This document shows, piece by piece, positions 1-7,995 of a stretch of DNA of 10,108 nucleotides. The number at the start of each line of letters is the position of its first letter. Position 1 is the stretch's first letter. The notes beneath the pieces are model-generated. The model saw only the letters and a list, made by a program, of their open reading frames with translations. It searched no databases and was not told the origin of the DNA. The translations under genes were made by a program, and so were the position numbers. Origin of the DNA: a bacterium (GTDB lineage Bacteria > Krumholzibacteriota > Krumholzibacteriia > LZORAL124-64-63); contig DAOVZQ010000045.1 in NCBI GenBank assembly GCA_030635025.1, positions 1-10,108 of the forward strand. The letters run 5' to 3'.

Positions 1-32
1 GCGACAAGGGAGAGGCGATGCTCGGGAGATAG
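1..32 (+). CDS. Possible 3' end of an upstream gene (partial)
   Basis: Reading from base 3, the last residues would be DKGEAMLGR, followed by a TAG stop at 30-32. This looks like a plausible protein C-terminus in the same direction as the efflux operon, but nine codons are too few to identify a family. A second frame, starting at base 1, is also open as far as a TGA at 79-81, so the choice of frame is uncertain. If real, it could be the end of a regulator or outer-membrane channel gene belonging to the pump, which would be a normal neighbour. That is inference only. Confidence 0.2.
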   Translation, partial: DKGEAMLGR

Positions 33-83
33 AGCACGAGCAGCCTCACAGTGCCGCGGGAACGGCGTTGCGACCGTTTGAAG

Positions 84-202
84 TTGCCGGTCTGTCGATC
101 CCGTGACGGGAAAGGGTGGCGGCTCCTGCAAGTCCGATTATGGGAAGAGTTGGGGATCTCCCAGTGGTGAGTCAGCTTACGGAATCAGTAGGCGCCCGGC
201 AA
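84..202 (+). promoter_or_regulatory. Candidate structured leader RNA (possible cis-regulatory element)
   Basis: The ends of this block are perfectly complementary over seven bases (TTGCCGG at 84-90 with CCGGCAA at 196-202), which would close a multi-branch structure. Inside are a CCCG/CGGG hairpin with a three-base loop (100-110) and a stem pairing GGGA plus GA (142-148) with TCTCCC (157-162), with one bulged A. The order GGGAA, GGGTG, TCC, GGGAAG, GAGTCAG and the closing helix loosely recalls a cobalamin riboswitch. However, the strongly conserved ACCTGCC of the B12 box and the CCCGCNACTGT segment are missing. It is either a diverged element, an undescribed leader RNA, or chance folding of GC-rich DNA. 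Confidence 0.25.
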
Positions 203-269
203 TACATCCGCAAAACAGGGATGCAACCTTTCCCACAGGACGTGCGTCTTTGACCTTCGTGACACGAGT

Positions 270-283
270 CCGGAGGTTTCCGG
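270..283 (+). other. Small hairpin in the 5' leader of the efflux operon
   Basis: CCGGA (270-274) and TCCGG (279-283) form a perfect five-pair stem around a GGTT loop, 35 bases before the adaptor start codon. There is no following run of T, so it is not an intrinsic terminator. Just upstream is the palindrome CGTG-A-CACG at 258-266, which could be an operator half-site pair or chance. Confidence 0.25.
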
Positions 284-304
284 CCTATCGATATGCATTT
301 TCCC

Positions 305-311
305 GGAGAGG
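305..311 (+). promoter_or_regulatory. Ribosome binding site that fixes the adaptor start
   Basis: GGAGAGG lies seven bases before the ATG at 319. No such site precedes the upstream in-frame GTG at 103. This supports translation beginning at the membrane anchor. Confidence 0.75.
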
Positions 312-318
312 CAAGCTC

Positions 319-1536
319 ATGACCCGCAAACCCATCCTGATATCCCTGGTTGTGTTGATTATCCTGGCCGGAGCCGGTTTCGCGCTCTTCAAGGCCGGAC
401 TGCTGCCCATCGGGTCCGAAACGTCGGAAGCCCTGGCGGCGGACGCCGACTCCACGGCCGTCGATGAATCGGGTATGGAAGTCGCGGACGGCGAGAAGGA
501 CGACGAAGAGGAGATCGTGGCCGTTCCGGTCGAGCTCTCCGAGGTCACGCGTCGCGCCATCGCCGCCTATTACAAGGCCGCGTCCGTGGTCGAGGCGGAT
601 CGTCTGGTGGATCTCGTGGCCCAAACGCAGGGCCGTATCAAGACCCTGAACGTGGAAGAGGGCGACTGGGTGACTCGGGGGCAGGTTCTCGCCGAGATCG
701 AGAACGATCGTGAAAAGGTGCAGCTGAGACAGGCCGAGCTGAAGCTGGAAGATCAGAACCGCCAGTTGGAACGCAACCGCGCCATGGTGGATGAAGGTCT
801 GATCAGCGACCAGGAATTCGATATCGTGCGGTCGGCTTTCGAGCTGGCCGAGACCGATCGTGATCTGGCCGAGATCGCCCTGGAGGAAACCCTCATACGT
901 GCGCCCTTCGAGGGACAGATCACCGATCGCAAGATCGTGCTGGGACAGCAGGTCGCCGTCACCGCGCCCCTGTTCACCCTCGGTGATTTCTCGCCCATGC
1001 GCGTTCGGGTTTATCTGCCCGAGGAAATCGCTCTCAAGGTATCGCCCGGGCAGCGCGTACTGATCACGCCCGACGCCGTGAATCGCGACCTTGAAGCCAG
1101 AGTGGAACGGGTTGCGCCGGTGGTCGATCCCGTCACGAGCACCGTGCGTCTGACCATGTTGCTGGAAGACGGTGCCGACCTGGTGCGCGCCGGCGGATTC
1201 GTCAAGGTTCGCATTACCACCGACACACATAACGACGCCCTGTCGATCCCCAAGCTGGCTCTCGTCGAAGAGGGCGGCCTGCGTAGCGTCTTCGTGGCCG
1301 AAGCCGATACCGTCCGCAAGGTGGAAGTCAACGCCGGTCTGTACGACGAGCAGTTCGTGGAGATTCTCGACGGCGTCGAGGACGGACAGTACGTAGTGAC
1401 CGCCGGCCAGGGCGGCCTGCGGACCGGGTCGCACATCGAGGCGCTCAATGCCTCGGAGATCGGCTGGGACCCCGCGTCCGGCGACATGGCCGTCGCCGGC
1501 GAGGACACGCAGCTCGCCGCCGCAGATTCAAAGTAA
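319..1536 (+). CDS. RND efflux periplasmic adaptor (membrane fusion protein, HlyD/AcrA type)
   Basis: This 405-residue adaptor would link an inner-membrane RND permease to an outer-membrane channel. Residues 5-25 form a single uncleaved membrane anchor; there is no lipobox cysteine. Residues 33-66 are an unusually acidic linker rich in Asp and Glu. The first lipoyl half (about 96-130, with VEEGDWVTRGQVLAEIE) and second half (about 192-222, RAPFEGQITDRKIVLGQQV) flank a helical hairpin (about 131-190) that should contact the outer-membrane channel. The beta-barrel covers about 226-300 and the membrane-proximal domain about 305-375. The last 30 residues are an extra Ala/Asp-rich tail. The ATG at 319 was chosen over the longer open frame because of its ribosome binding site and because the anchor then sits at the N-terminus. 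It is the first gene of the operon, 40 bases before the first permease. Substrate cannot be read from the sequence. Confidence 0.93.
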   Translation: MTRKPILISLVVLIILAGAGFALFKAGLLPIGSETSEALAADADSTAVDESGMEVADGEKDDEEEIVAVPVELSEVTRRAIAAYYKAASVVEADRLVDLVAQTQGRIKTLNVEEGDWVTRGQVLAEIENDREKVQLRQAELKLEDQNRQLERNRAMVDEGLISDQEFDIVRSAFELAETDRDLAEIALEETLIRAPFEGQITDRKIVLGQQVAVTAPLFTLGDFSPMRVRVYLPEEIALKVSPGQRVLITPDAVNRDLEARVERVAPVVDPVTSTVRLTMLLEDGADLVRAGGFVKVRITTDTHNDALSIPKLALVEEGGLRSVFVAEADTVRKVEVNAGLYDEQFVEILDGVEDGQYVVTAGQGGLRTGSHIEALNASEIGWDPASGDMAVAGEDTQLAAADSK

Positions 1537-1576
1537 CGTCCATATCCAGTAATGCCCGTCACCGGGGAGACTTCAC

Positions 1577-4500
1577 GTGAAAGCCATCCGTTTTGCCGTT
1601 ACGCATCCCGTCACCATCTGGATGGCCACCCTGGCCGCGGTGGTCTTCGGCATGGTCGCCCTGGGCCGGCTGGATATGCGCCTGCTGCCGGAGATTCGCT
1701 ACCCGAGCCTTACGCTGCAGACGGAAATTCCGAATACGACGCCCGTCGATGTCGAGAACCTGGTGACGCGTCCTCTCGAGGAGGCGGTCGGCGTGGTGCC
1801 GGGACTGCGACGCGTCCACTCCATCAGCCAGGCCGGCATGTCCCAGATCACGATGGAGTTCGGCTGGGGCACCGACATGGATTACGCGGCCCTGGACGTG
1901 CGCGAGAAGATCGACATGATCCAGCCGCCCGAGGATGCACTGCCCTCGGTGCTGCTCAAGTACGATCCGTCGCTGGATCCCGTGTTGCGCATCGGACTCT
2001 GGGGAGACGTGCCCCAGGTGCAACTGCGCAACATCGCCGAGGACGTGCTCAAGCGCGAGATCGAATCGCTGCAGGGCGTGGCGGCGGCCAAGGTGGCCGG
2101 TGGCCTGGAGGAAGAAATCCAGGTCAAGGTGGACGAGGCGCGGCTTTCGGCGCTCGGCGTCCCCATCACCATGGTCAACCGTGCGCTGGCGCAGGAAAAC
2201 GTGAACGCGTCGGGCGGACGTCTGCGCGATCGCAACGCCGAGTATATCGTGCGCACGCTGAGCCGTTTCGAAAACCTCGACGACATCGGCGAGGTCACCG
2301 TGACGGTGATCGATGGCCAACCGGTGAAGCTACGCGATGTGGCGACCATCATTCGCACTCACCGCGAACGCACCACCATTACACATGTGGACGGACAAGA
2401 GAGCGTGGAGATCGCCGTCTACAAGGAGGGCGACCAGAACATCGTGGAGATGGCCGCGCGCGTTCGGCGTCATCTCGAAAGCACCAAGCAGCAGCTACCC
2501 GACGGTTTGAACGTCGAGGTGCTCTTCGATCAGTCGGTCTTCATCGACAAGGCCATTTCCGAAGTGCGCAACAACGCCTTGATCGGTGGATTGTTGGCCG
2601 TGTTGGTTCTCTTCGTCTTTCTGCGGGACTTCCGCAGCACCTTGATCATCGGCGTGTCGATCCCCATTTCGATCATCGCCACCTTCATCCTCATGCACAC
2701 CCGCGGCGTTTCGCTGAATGTGATGTCCCTGGGTGGACTGGCTCTGGGCGTGGGCATGCTGGTCGACAACTCCATCGTCGTGCTGGAGGCCATACATCGA
2801 CGGCGCGAGGAAGCCGGACCCGACGCCGATCGGCAGAAGTTGACGGTCAAGGGAGCCGGCGAGGTTGCCTCCGCGGTGATCGCTTCGACATTGACGACCG
2901 TGGCCGTGTTCGTGCCCATCGTTTTCGTCGTGGTCGGCGTGGCCGGGCAGATCTTCCGCGACCAGGCCCTGACGGTCACCTTCTCCCTGTTCATTTCACT
3001 GATCGTGGCGCTGACCTTTACACCCATGGCCATGGCCTGGGGCGCACGCAGCGGCGGCAAGGACGACGGCGGCGAACGCCTCACCTTCCGGGGGCGGCTC
3101 TTCGCCTGGACCCGGTTCGCCGGTGAGACCCGTAATTTCTTGTGGTATCCCCGTGTGATCATGCTGGGGATCGTTCTCTTCCTGCCCATGTTCCTGGTGA
3201 CGGTCGTGAAGCAGTTGGGATTCGTCATCGGACGTCTCGGCGGCTGGGCCATGGTGCCGCTGACGTCCGGATTCGGTCTGGTCTGGCCGCGGTTGGTGGG
3301 CGGGTATTCCCATCTGCTGGCGGGCGCCCTGGTACGACGCGGCCTGGTGATGACCCTGGTCGTCCTGCTGGCGGCCGGCGCCGTACTGCTCTTCCCGACT
3401 CTCGGCAACGAGTTGATCCCGCCGCTGTCCCAGGGCGAGTTCACCCTGGGGCTGGAATTGCCCGAGGGCACGCCCTTGAGCCGCACCAACAAGCGGGTCG
3501 CGGCCATCGAGGCCGATCTTGCGGATGTGGACGGCATCGTGTTGACGGCGTCGGACGTGGGTGTCAGCCGGGAAGGCGACACCAGCGCGCAACGCCGCAA
3601 GGAGAACCGCGCGGAAATCCACGTGAAGCTAGACAGCGCCAACAAGGAGCGAGAAGAGCAGGTGCTGGAGGATGTGCGCGCCGTATTGGCGAGGTATCCC
3701 GAGGTTACGCAAAAGCTCCGGCGCCAGTCCCTGTTCAGCTTCAACGCGCCCGTGGAAGTGGACGTGTACGGCTACAATCTGAAGGACCTGCAGGAAACCG
3801 TATCCCTCGTGGCTGCCGAGATGGCCACGATCGACGGGTTGCGGGACGTGAGGCCGGGCATGGTGCCCGGATCGCCCGAGGTACGCGTTTCCTTCGATCG
3901 CGACAAGCTCAACCGGTACAACCTGACCCTGTCGGACGTGTCGGAAACGGTGCGCGGCAAGGTGCGCGGCACCGTGGCCAGTCGTATCCGCGAACGGGAA
4001 CGTCACATCGATATCCGCGTGCTCAACGAGGACGAGCAACGCAACACGCTGCAGGCGGTGCAGAACCTGATCATCGCCGAGCGCAACGGCATCCCCATTC
4101 CCCTGTCCGCGGTGGCGTCGATGAGCGTCGAGCGCGGGCCTTCGGAAATCCATCGTCTGGGACGGAAGCGGGTGGCCATCGTGACGGCCAACCTGGCGGG
4201 CCGTGACCTGGGCTCGGTCTCCCAGGAGATCGAGGCCCGATTGCGCACCCTTACGTTGCCGGCGAATATCAGTGTGGCTCTGGGCGGTCAGAACGATGAG
4301 ATGCAGAAGTCCTATCGATCCCTGCAGATGGCGATCCTGCTGGCCGTGTTCCTGGTCTATCTGGTGATGGCCGCGCAGTTCGAGAGTTTCCTGCATCCGT
4401 TCATCATCATGTTCACGGTGCCGCTGGCCCTGATCGGTGCTATCTACGGTCTCAAACTGACCGGGACTTCGGTGAGCGTGATCGCCGTGATCGGTGCGAT

Positions 4501-4876
4501 CATGCTCGCGGGTATCGTGGTGAACAACGGAATCGTGCTGGTGGATCGGATCAACAAGCTGCGCCGGCGGCTCGGTATGTATGAAGCCGTATTGCAGGCG
4601 GGGCAGGAGCGCTTCCGGCCCATCGTCATGACCACCGCGACGACTGTTCTGGGCCTGTTGCCCATGGCGCTGGGTCTGGGTGAGGGCGCCGAACTGCGCA
4701 CTCCGCTGGCGGTCACGGTTATCTCTGGCCTGCTGCTGGCGACCCTGCTGACGCTCGTGGTCGTTCCGGTCGTCTACACGTTGATCACGCCCAATGCCGA
4801 TGTCCCTGTCGGCGTGCAACGTCGGGCGCGGAAGCCGCTCGTCAGATCCGCCGGGTTGGCGCGAGGGGAGTCCTGA
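1577..4876 (+). CDS. RND efflux permease, first of a tandem pair (AcrB/SwrC-like)
   Basis: An inner-membrane proton-driven efflux pump of 1099 residues, starting at GTG with GGGGAGA six bases upstream. The N-terminal TM1 (about 12-30) is followed by the porter domain with the typical start DMRLLPEIRYPSL. TM2-TM6 lie at about 333-487 and the second porter half at about 610-910. TM8-TM12 begin near 918. The TM4 relay motif is GMLVDNSIVVLEAI (D397, N398) and the TM10 motif is GIVVNNGIVLVD (N983, N984). So the AcrB pair D407/D408 and K940 read D, N and N here; this pattern is, from memory, usual in the SwrC-like branch rather than a defect. The protein is roughly 60 residues longer than usual because of an additional hydrophobic stretch (about 525-580) in the cytoplasmic loop between TM6 and TM7. 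It is followed after one base by a second permease, suggesting a mixed pump. Substrate is unknown. Confidence 0.94.
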   Translation: MKAIRFAVTHPVTIWMATLAAVVFGMVALGRLDMRLLPEIRYPSLTLQTEIPNTTPVDVENLVTRPLEEAVGVVPGLRRVHSISQAGMSQITMEFGWGTDMDYAALDVREKIDMIQPPEDALPSVLLKYDPSLDPVLRIGLWGDVPQVQLRNIAEDVLKREIESLQGVAAAKVAGGLEEEIQVKVDEARLSALGVPITMVNRALAQENVNASGGRLRDRNAEYIVRTLSRFENLDDIGEVTVTVIDGQPVKLRDVATIIRTHRERTTITHVDGQESVEIAVYKEGDQNIVEMAARVRRHLESTKQQLPDGLNVEVLFDQSVFIDKAISEVRNNALIGGLLAVLVLFVFLRDFRSTLIIGVSIPISIIATFILMHTRGVSLNVMSLGGLALGVGMLVDNSIVVLEAIHRRREEAGPDADRQKLTVKGAGEVASAVIASTLTTVAVFVPIVFVVVGVAGQIFRDQALTVTFSLFISLIVALTFTPMAMAWGARSGGKDDGGERLTFRGRLFAWTRFAGETRNFLWYPRVIMLGIVLFLPMFLVTVVKQLGFVIGRLGGWAMVPLTSGFGLVWPRLVGGYSHLLAGALVRRGLVMTLVVLLAAGAVLLFPTLGNELIPPLSQGEFTLGLELPEGTPLSRTNKRVAAIEADLADVDGIVLTASDVGVSREGDTSAQRRKENRAEIHVKLDSANKEREEQVLEDVRAVLARYPEVTQKLRRQSLFSFNAPVEVDVYGYNLKDLQETVSLVAAEMATIDGLRDVRPGMVPGSPEVRVSFDRDKLNRYNLTLSDVSETVRGKVRGTVASRIRERERHIDIRVLNEDEQRNTLQAVQNLIIAERNGIPIPLSAVASMSVERGPSEIHRLGRKRVAIVTANLAGRDLGSVSQEIEARLRTLTLPANISVALGGQNDEMQKSYRSLQMAILLAVFLVYLVMAAQFESFLHPFIIMFTVPLALIGAIYGLKLTGTSVSVIAVIGAIMLAGIVVNNGIVLVDRINKLRRRLGMYEAVLQAGQERFRPIVMTTATTVLGLLPMALGLGEGAELRTPLAVTVISGLLLATLLTLVVVPVVYTLITPNADVPVGVQRRARKPLVRSAGLARGES
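4865..4870 (+). promoter_or_regulatory. Ribosome binding site that fixes the second permease start
   Basis: GGGGAG lies seven bases before the ATG at 4878, inside the last codons of the first permease. The alternative in-frame ATG at 4794 would overlap the first permease by over 80 bases and add 28 non-membrane residues before TM1. The near-contact of stop and start suggests translational coupling. Confidence 0.75.
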
Positions 4877-4877
4877 C

Positions 4878-7800
4878 ATGTGGCTCACGCGCGTATCCCT
4901 GAGACGTCCGGTCACCCTCGCCATGGTCCTGCTGACCATGGTCGTGCTGGGCGCCGTGTCGGTCCTGAAGCTGCCGCTGGATTTCCTGCCGCGAGTGGAA
5001 TTTCCCTTCATCGGCGTGGTCGTGCCCTATCCCAACGGGATCCCCAGTGAGGTGGAGAAGGAAATCGTCCTGCCTATCGAGGAAGTGCTGGCGACCCTCG
5101 GCGGCGTCAGGGAACTGAGCAGCTATTCGGATGCGGACCAGGCCTTCATCGGCGTGGAATTCGACTGGGGCCGCGACGTCAACCTGCTGCGCATGGAGGT
5201 GAAGGAGAGGATCGACCAGATCCGCGGCGACCTTCCCGAAGACATTCGCAACATCCTGCTGATCACCTTCGATACAAACGACATCCCCATCATCGAGGGA
5301 CGCATCGCAGCCAAGGGGCGTGACCTGTCCGAGGGCTGGGACCTGCTGGACCAAAAGATCATCGCGCCGCTGCAGCGCATTCCCGGTGTGGGGCGCGTCA
5401 ACATCGACGGCGTGCTGCCGACGCAGGCTTCGATCTACCTCGATTTCGACAAGATTCTCGAACACAACGTGGACGTGAGCAATCTGTTCAGGATCCTGGG
5501 CGCGGCCAACGTGGAGTTGACCGTGGGCCGGGTTACGGACGAGGGCCTGCGTTACGACGTGCGCACGGTCAGCGGGCTGAGCGGTGTCGAGGACCTGCGC
5601 CTGTTGCCCATCGACGAGCGGGGCCTGCGGTTGCAGGACATTGCCAACGTTGTCTACGGCGCGCCCGGCTTGAGCTATGGACGGCGCCTGAACGGGGAGC
5701 CGGCCATCGCCTTCTGGATTCAGAAGGCGTCGGGTTACAACACGGTCGAGGTGTGTCGCGCCGTCGAGGCCGAACTGGAACGCATCAATCTCGACCCTTC
5801 GCTGCAGGGCATCAGCAGCTTCGCCTTCTTCAACCAGGCGGACCAGATCACCAATTCGTTGAAGGGCCTGTTCCAGGGCGGCTCGCTCGGTTCACTGCTG
5901 GCGATCATCGTGCTCTACCTGTTCCTGCGGCGCCTGAGCATGACCCTTGTGGTTTCGGTGGCGATTCCGCTGTCGATCATGGGCACCGCGGTCTTTCTCT
6001 ATCTGTCCGGACGCTCGCTCAACATCCTGACCATGATGGGGCTGATGCTGGGCGTGGGCATGCTCGTGGACAACGCCGTGGTGGTGTTGGAGTCTATCCA
6101 TCGACGACAGCGCGCAGGCGCCAGTCCGCTGGCCGCGGCCGTGCGCGGCACACGCGAAGTGGGGCGCGCGGTGGTAGCGTCGACGCTGACGACGATCATC
6201 GTCTTCGCGCCGATCATCGTCAGCCAGGCCGACGAGATGTCCGTTTGGCTGGGCGAGGTGGGTGTGACCATCAGCATCATGCTGGTGTTCTCGCTCCTGG
6301 TGAGCCTGACCGTGATCCCGCCGCTTTCGGTTCGACTGACCCGCGACAGCGGCGCCGTCAAGGAGAACGGCTGGCTGGCCGTCCTGCGCAAGCGCTACCT
6401 GCGCGTACTCGGTTGGACGGCGTTGCGCCATCCGCTGATGACGGCGCTGGTCATCATACCCGTGGTGCTGGTCATTACGGGCGTCATGATGAAGGTCACC
6501 AATTTCAAGCCGGAAGCCTTCGGCGACGAGGGAATTCGACGTGAGAGTCTCTACATCAACTGCAACTTCACCGATCCCATGGACAAGTATCGCACCAGCG
6601 ACTGTGTCCAGTTGGCCGAGGACTACCTCGAATCGCGCCGCGAGGAACTGGGCATCCGCGACATCTACGTCTACTACACGGCCGACCGCGGCGGCATTTC
6701 CCTGTTCTTCGAGTCGGGTGTGGTGTCGGACGAATTCTACAAGGATATCCGCGACGACCTGCGCGAGAACCTGCCCAAGCAGGCGGGGCTGAAATACGAG
6801 TTCGGCGACGAGGAGGGACAAGGCTCCGGTGTAAAAACTTTTGCGGTGACCATCCACGGAGAGGAAACCGAGTCGCTGATGGAGATCGGCCAGGACGTCA
6901 AGCATCTGCTGTCGTCGGTCGAGGGCGTGAGCGATCTGCGCTCCGATGGCGAGGACGGCAACAAGGAGATCCAGATCCACGTGGACCGCGAGGCGGCCGC
7001 GCGTGTGGGCGTGACGCCCGATACCATCTCCCAAATCATGGGTCTGACCTACCGCGGCGTACAGCTCCCGCGTCTTAACACCGGCCAGAAGGAAGTGGAC
7101 ATGGTCGTGGTGCTCGATCCGAGCGACCGCGAGAGCATCGAGAACCTGTCGATCCTGACCGTGGGCGCTGTCGAAGGACGCGCCATACAACTCGGTCAGG
7201 TCGCCGACTTCACGATCGACGAGAGTCCCCGGCGAATATTCCGGGAGAACCAGAAGTCGGGCATCACCATCCGCGGTACCTACGACGGCGAGAAGCTGGA
7301 CGACGCCCTGGACAAGTTCCGCATCCTGCTCAACGGTATGGAACTGCCTATTGGTTACGGCTGGGACTTCGGTTCGCAGATCCGACGCGGCCAGGAACAG
7401 CAGAGCGAGATGGGCCTGAACATGTTGCTGGCGTTGGCCTGCGTCTTCTTCGTGATGGCCAGTCTATTCGAGTCGCTGCTGCATCCGTTGGTCGTGATGA
7501 GCTGCGTGCCCTTCGCTTCGGTGGGCGTGTTCTGGATCATGATGGCCACGAGTACGCCGTTCAATATGATGGCCATGATCGGGATCGTGATCCTGATCGG
7601 CATTGTGGTGAACAACGGCATTGTGCTGGTCGACCACATCAACAACCATCGGCGCGAGGGCCTGACCCTGGAAGAGGCATTGATCGCCGGCTGTAGCGAC
7701 CGGCTGCGCCCGATCCTGATGACCGCCGGCACCACCATCCTAGGTCTGTTGCCGCTTGCGGTCTTCAAGGGCGCGCATGTGGGTGACGCCGAGTATTACC

Positions 7801-7973
7801 CCATGGCCCGGGCGATCATCGGCGGGCTGGCCTCGAGTACGCTGCTGACCTTGATCGTACTGCCGACCTATTACCTGATCGCCAACCGGTACGCCGAGGC
7901 GTTCAAGGTGGGGCTGCGGGCGATGGTCAAGGGCAGGGGAGACGTCGGCGGGAATCTTAGCCGATCAGCGTGA
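4878..7973 (+). CDS. RND efflux permease, second of a tandem pair (AcrB/SwrC-like)
   Basis: This 1031-residue inner-membrane RND permease has the usual family length. It opens with MWLTRVSLRRPVTLAMVLL, the standard start of the family, followed by DFLPRVEFPFIGV at the entry to the first porter domain. TM2-TM6 fall at about 332-487, with GMLVDNAVVVLESI in TM4 (D398, N399). The second porter half spans about 545-840. The last helices start near 846, with GIVVNNGIVLVDHIN in TM10 (N912, N913). As in the first permease, the proton relay reads D/N/N instead of AcrB's D/D/K. The two permeases share the fold and motifs but differ throughout the porter domains, so this is an old duplication, not a recent one. 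C562 and C576, within the predicted periplasmic domain, could form a disulfide. The gene starts one base after its neighbour's stop and is the last of the operon. Confidence 0.94.
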   Translation: MWLTRVSLRRPVTLAMVLLTMVVLGAVSVLKLPLDFLPRVEFPFIGVVVPYPNGIPSEVEKEIVLPIEEVLATLGGVRELSSYSDADQAFIGVEFDWGRDVNLLRMEVKERIDQIRGDLPEDIRNILLITFDTNDIPIIEGRIAAKGRDLSEGWDLLDQKIIAPLQRIPGVGRVNIDGVLPTQASIYLDFDKILEHNVDVSNLFRILGAANVELTVGRVTDEGLRYDVRTVSGLSGVEDLRLLPIDERGLRLQDIANVVYGAPGLSYGRRLNGEPAIAFWIQKASGYNTVEVCRAVEAELERINLDPSLQGISSFAFFNQADQITNSLKGLFQGGSLGSLLAIIVLYLFLRRLSMTLVVSVAIPLSIMGTAVFLYLSGRSLNILTMMGLMLGVGMLVDNAVVVLESIHRRQRAGASPLAAAVRGTREVGRAVVASTLTTIIVFAPIIVSQADEMSVWLGEVGVTISIMLVFSLLVSLTVIPPLSVRLTRDSGAVKENGWLAVLRKRYLRVLGWTALRHPLMTALVIIPVVLVITGVMMKVTNFKPEAFGDEGIRRESLYINCNFTDPMDKYRTSDCVQLAEDYLESRREELGIRDIYVYYTADRGGISLFFESGVVSDEFYKDIRDDLRENLPKQAGLKYEFGDEEGQGSGVKTFAVTIHGEETESLMEIGQDVKHLLSSVEGVSDLRSDGEDGNKEIQIHVDREAAARVGVTPDTISQIMGLTYRGVQLPRLNTGQKEVDMVVVLDPSDRESIENLSILTVGAVEGRAIQLGQVADFTIDESPRRIFRENQKSGITIRGTYDGEKLDDALDKFRILLNGMELPIGYGWDFGSQIRRGQEQQSEMGLNMLLALACVFFVMASLFESLLHPLVVMSCVPFASVGVFWIMMATSTPFNMMAMIGIVILIGIVVNNGIVLVDHINNHRREGLTLEEALIAGCSDRLRPILMTAGTTILGLLPLAVFKGAHVGDAEYYPMARAIIGGLASSTLLTLIVLPTYYLIANRYAEAFKVGLRAMVKGRGDVGGNLSRSA

Positions 7974-7995
7974 CGGTACTTACAAATGAACGGTG

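Larger units (their letters stand above)
33..318 (+). other. Non-coding leader upstream of the efflux operon
   Basis: No convincing gene lies in this stretch. The adaptor reading frame stays open upstream to a GTG at 103, but the predicted extra residues are irregular, rich in Arg, Ser and Gly, lack a ribosome binding site, and would sit in front of a clear membrane anchor. The region contains several potential hairpins: 53-66 (GCCG/CGGC), the larger foldable block 84-202, and 270-283. I could not find a convincing sigma-70 promoter. TTGACC at 250-255 resembles a -35 box but has no -10 box at the right distance. The operon promoter may lie in the first 80 bases or before the window. Confidence 0.5.

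Noticed and set aside
20..41. Hairpin GCTCG/CGAGC as terminator of an upstream gene
   Set aside because: The loop is 12 bases and no run of T follows, so there is no good case for an intrinsic terminator.
84..202. Cobalamin or c-di-AMP riboswitch as a firm call
   Set aside because: The conserved ACCTGCC B12 box and the CCCGC/ACTGT element are missing for cobalamin. For ydaO the 5' partner of the TAGGCG strand is absent. Kept only as an unclassified structured leader.
250..292. Sigma-70 promoter with TTGACC at 250-255
   Set aside because: At a 17-base spacing the -10 position reads GAGGTT, and the only TAT-like sequence is 30 bases away.
103..318. N-terminal extension of the adaptor from GTG 103
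   Set aside because: No ribosome binding site, no sequence resembling a signal, and it would bury the clear membrane anchor 72 residues inside. The ATG at 319 is well supported.
172..1434. 420-residue minus-strand frame opposite the adaptor
   Set aside because: Antisense to a well-supported adaptor; low-information composition and no ribosome binding site found.
1552..3126. Long plus-strand frame overlapping the first permease
   Set aside because: It overlaps a certain RND permease, and its translation is Arg/Gly/His-rich without domains: a shadow of GC-rich codon use.
2530..7190. Long minus-strand frames opposite both permeases (2530-3744, 3629-5011, 5892-7190)
   Set aside because: They are antisense to unmistakable permease genes, have biased His/Gln/Arg or Ser/Arg compositions and no recognisable domains.
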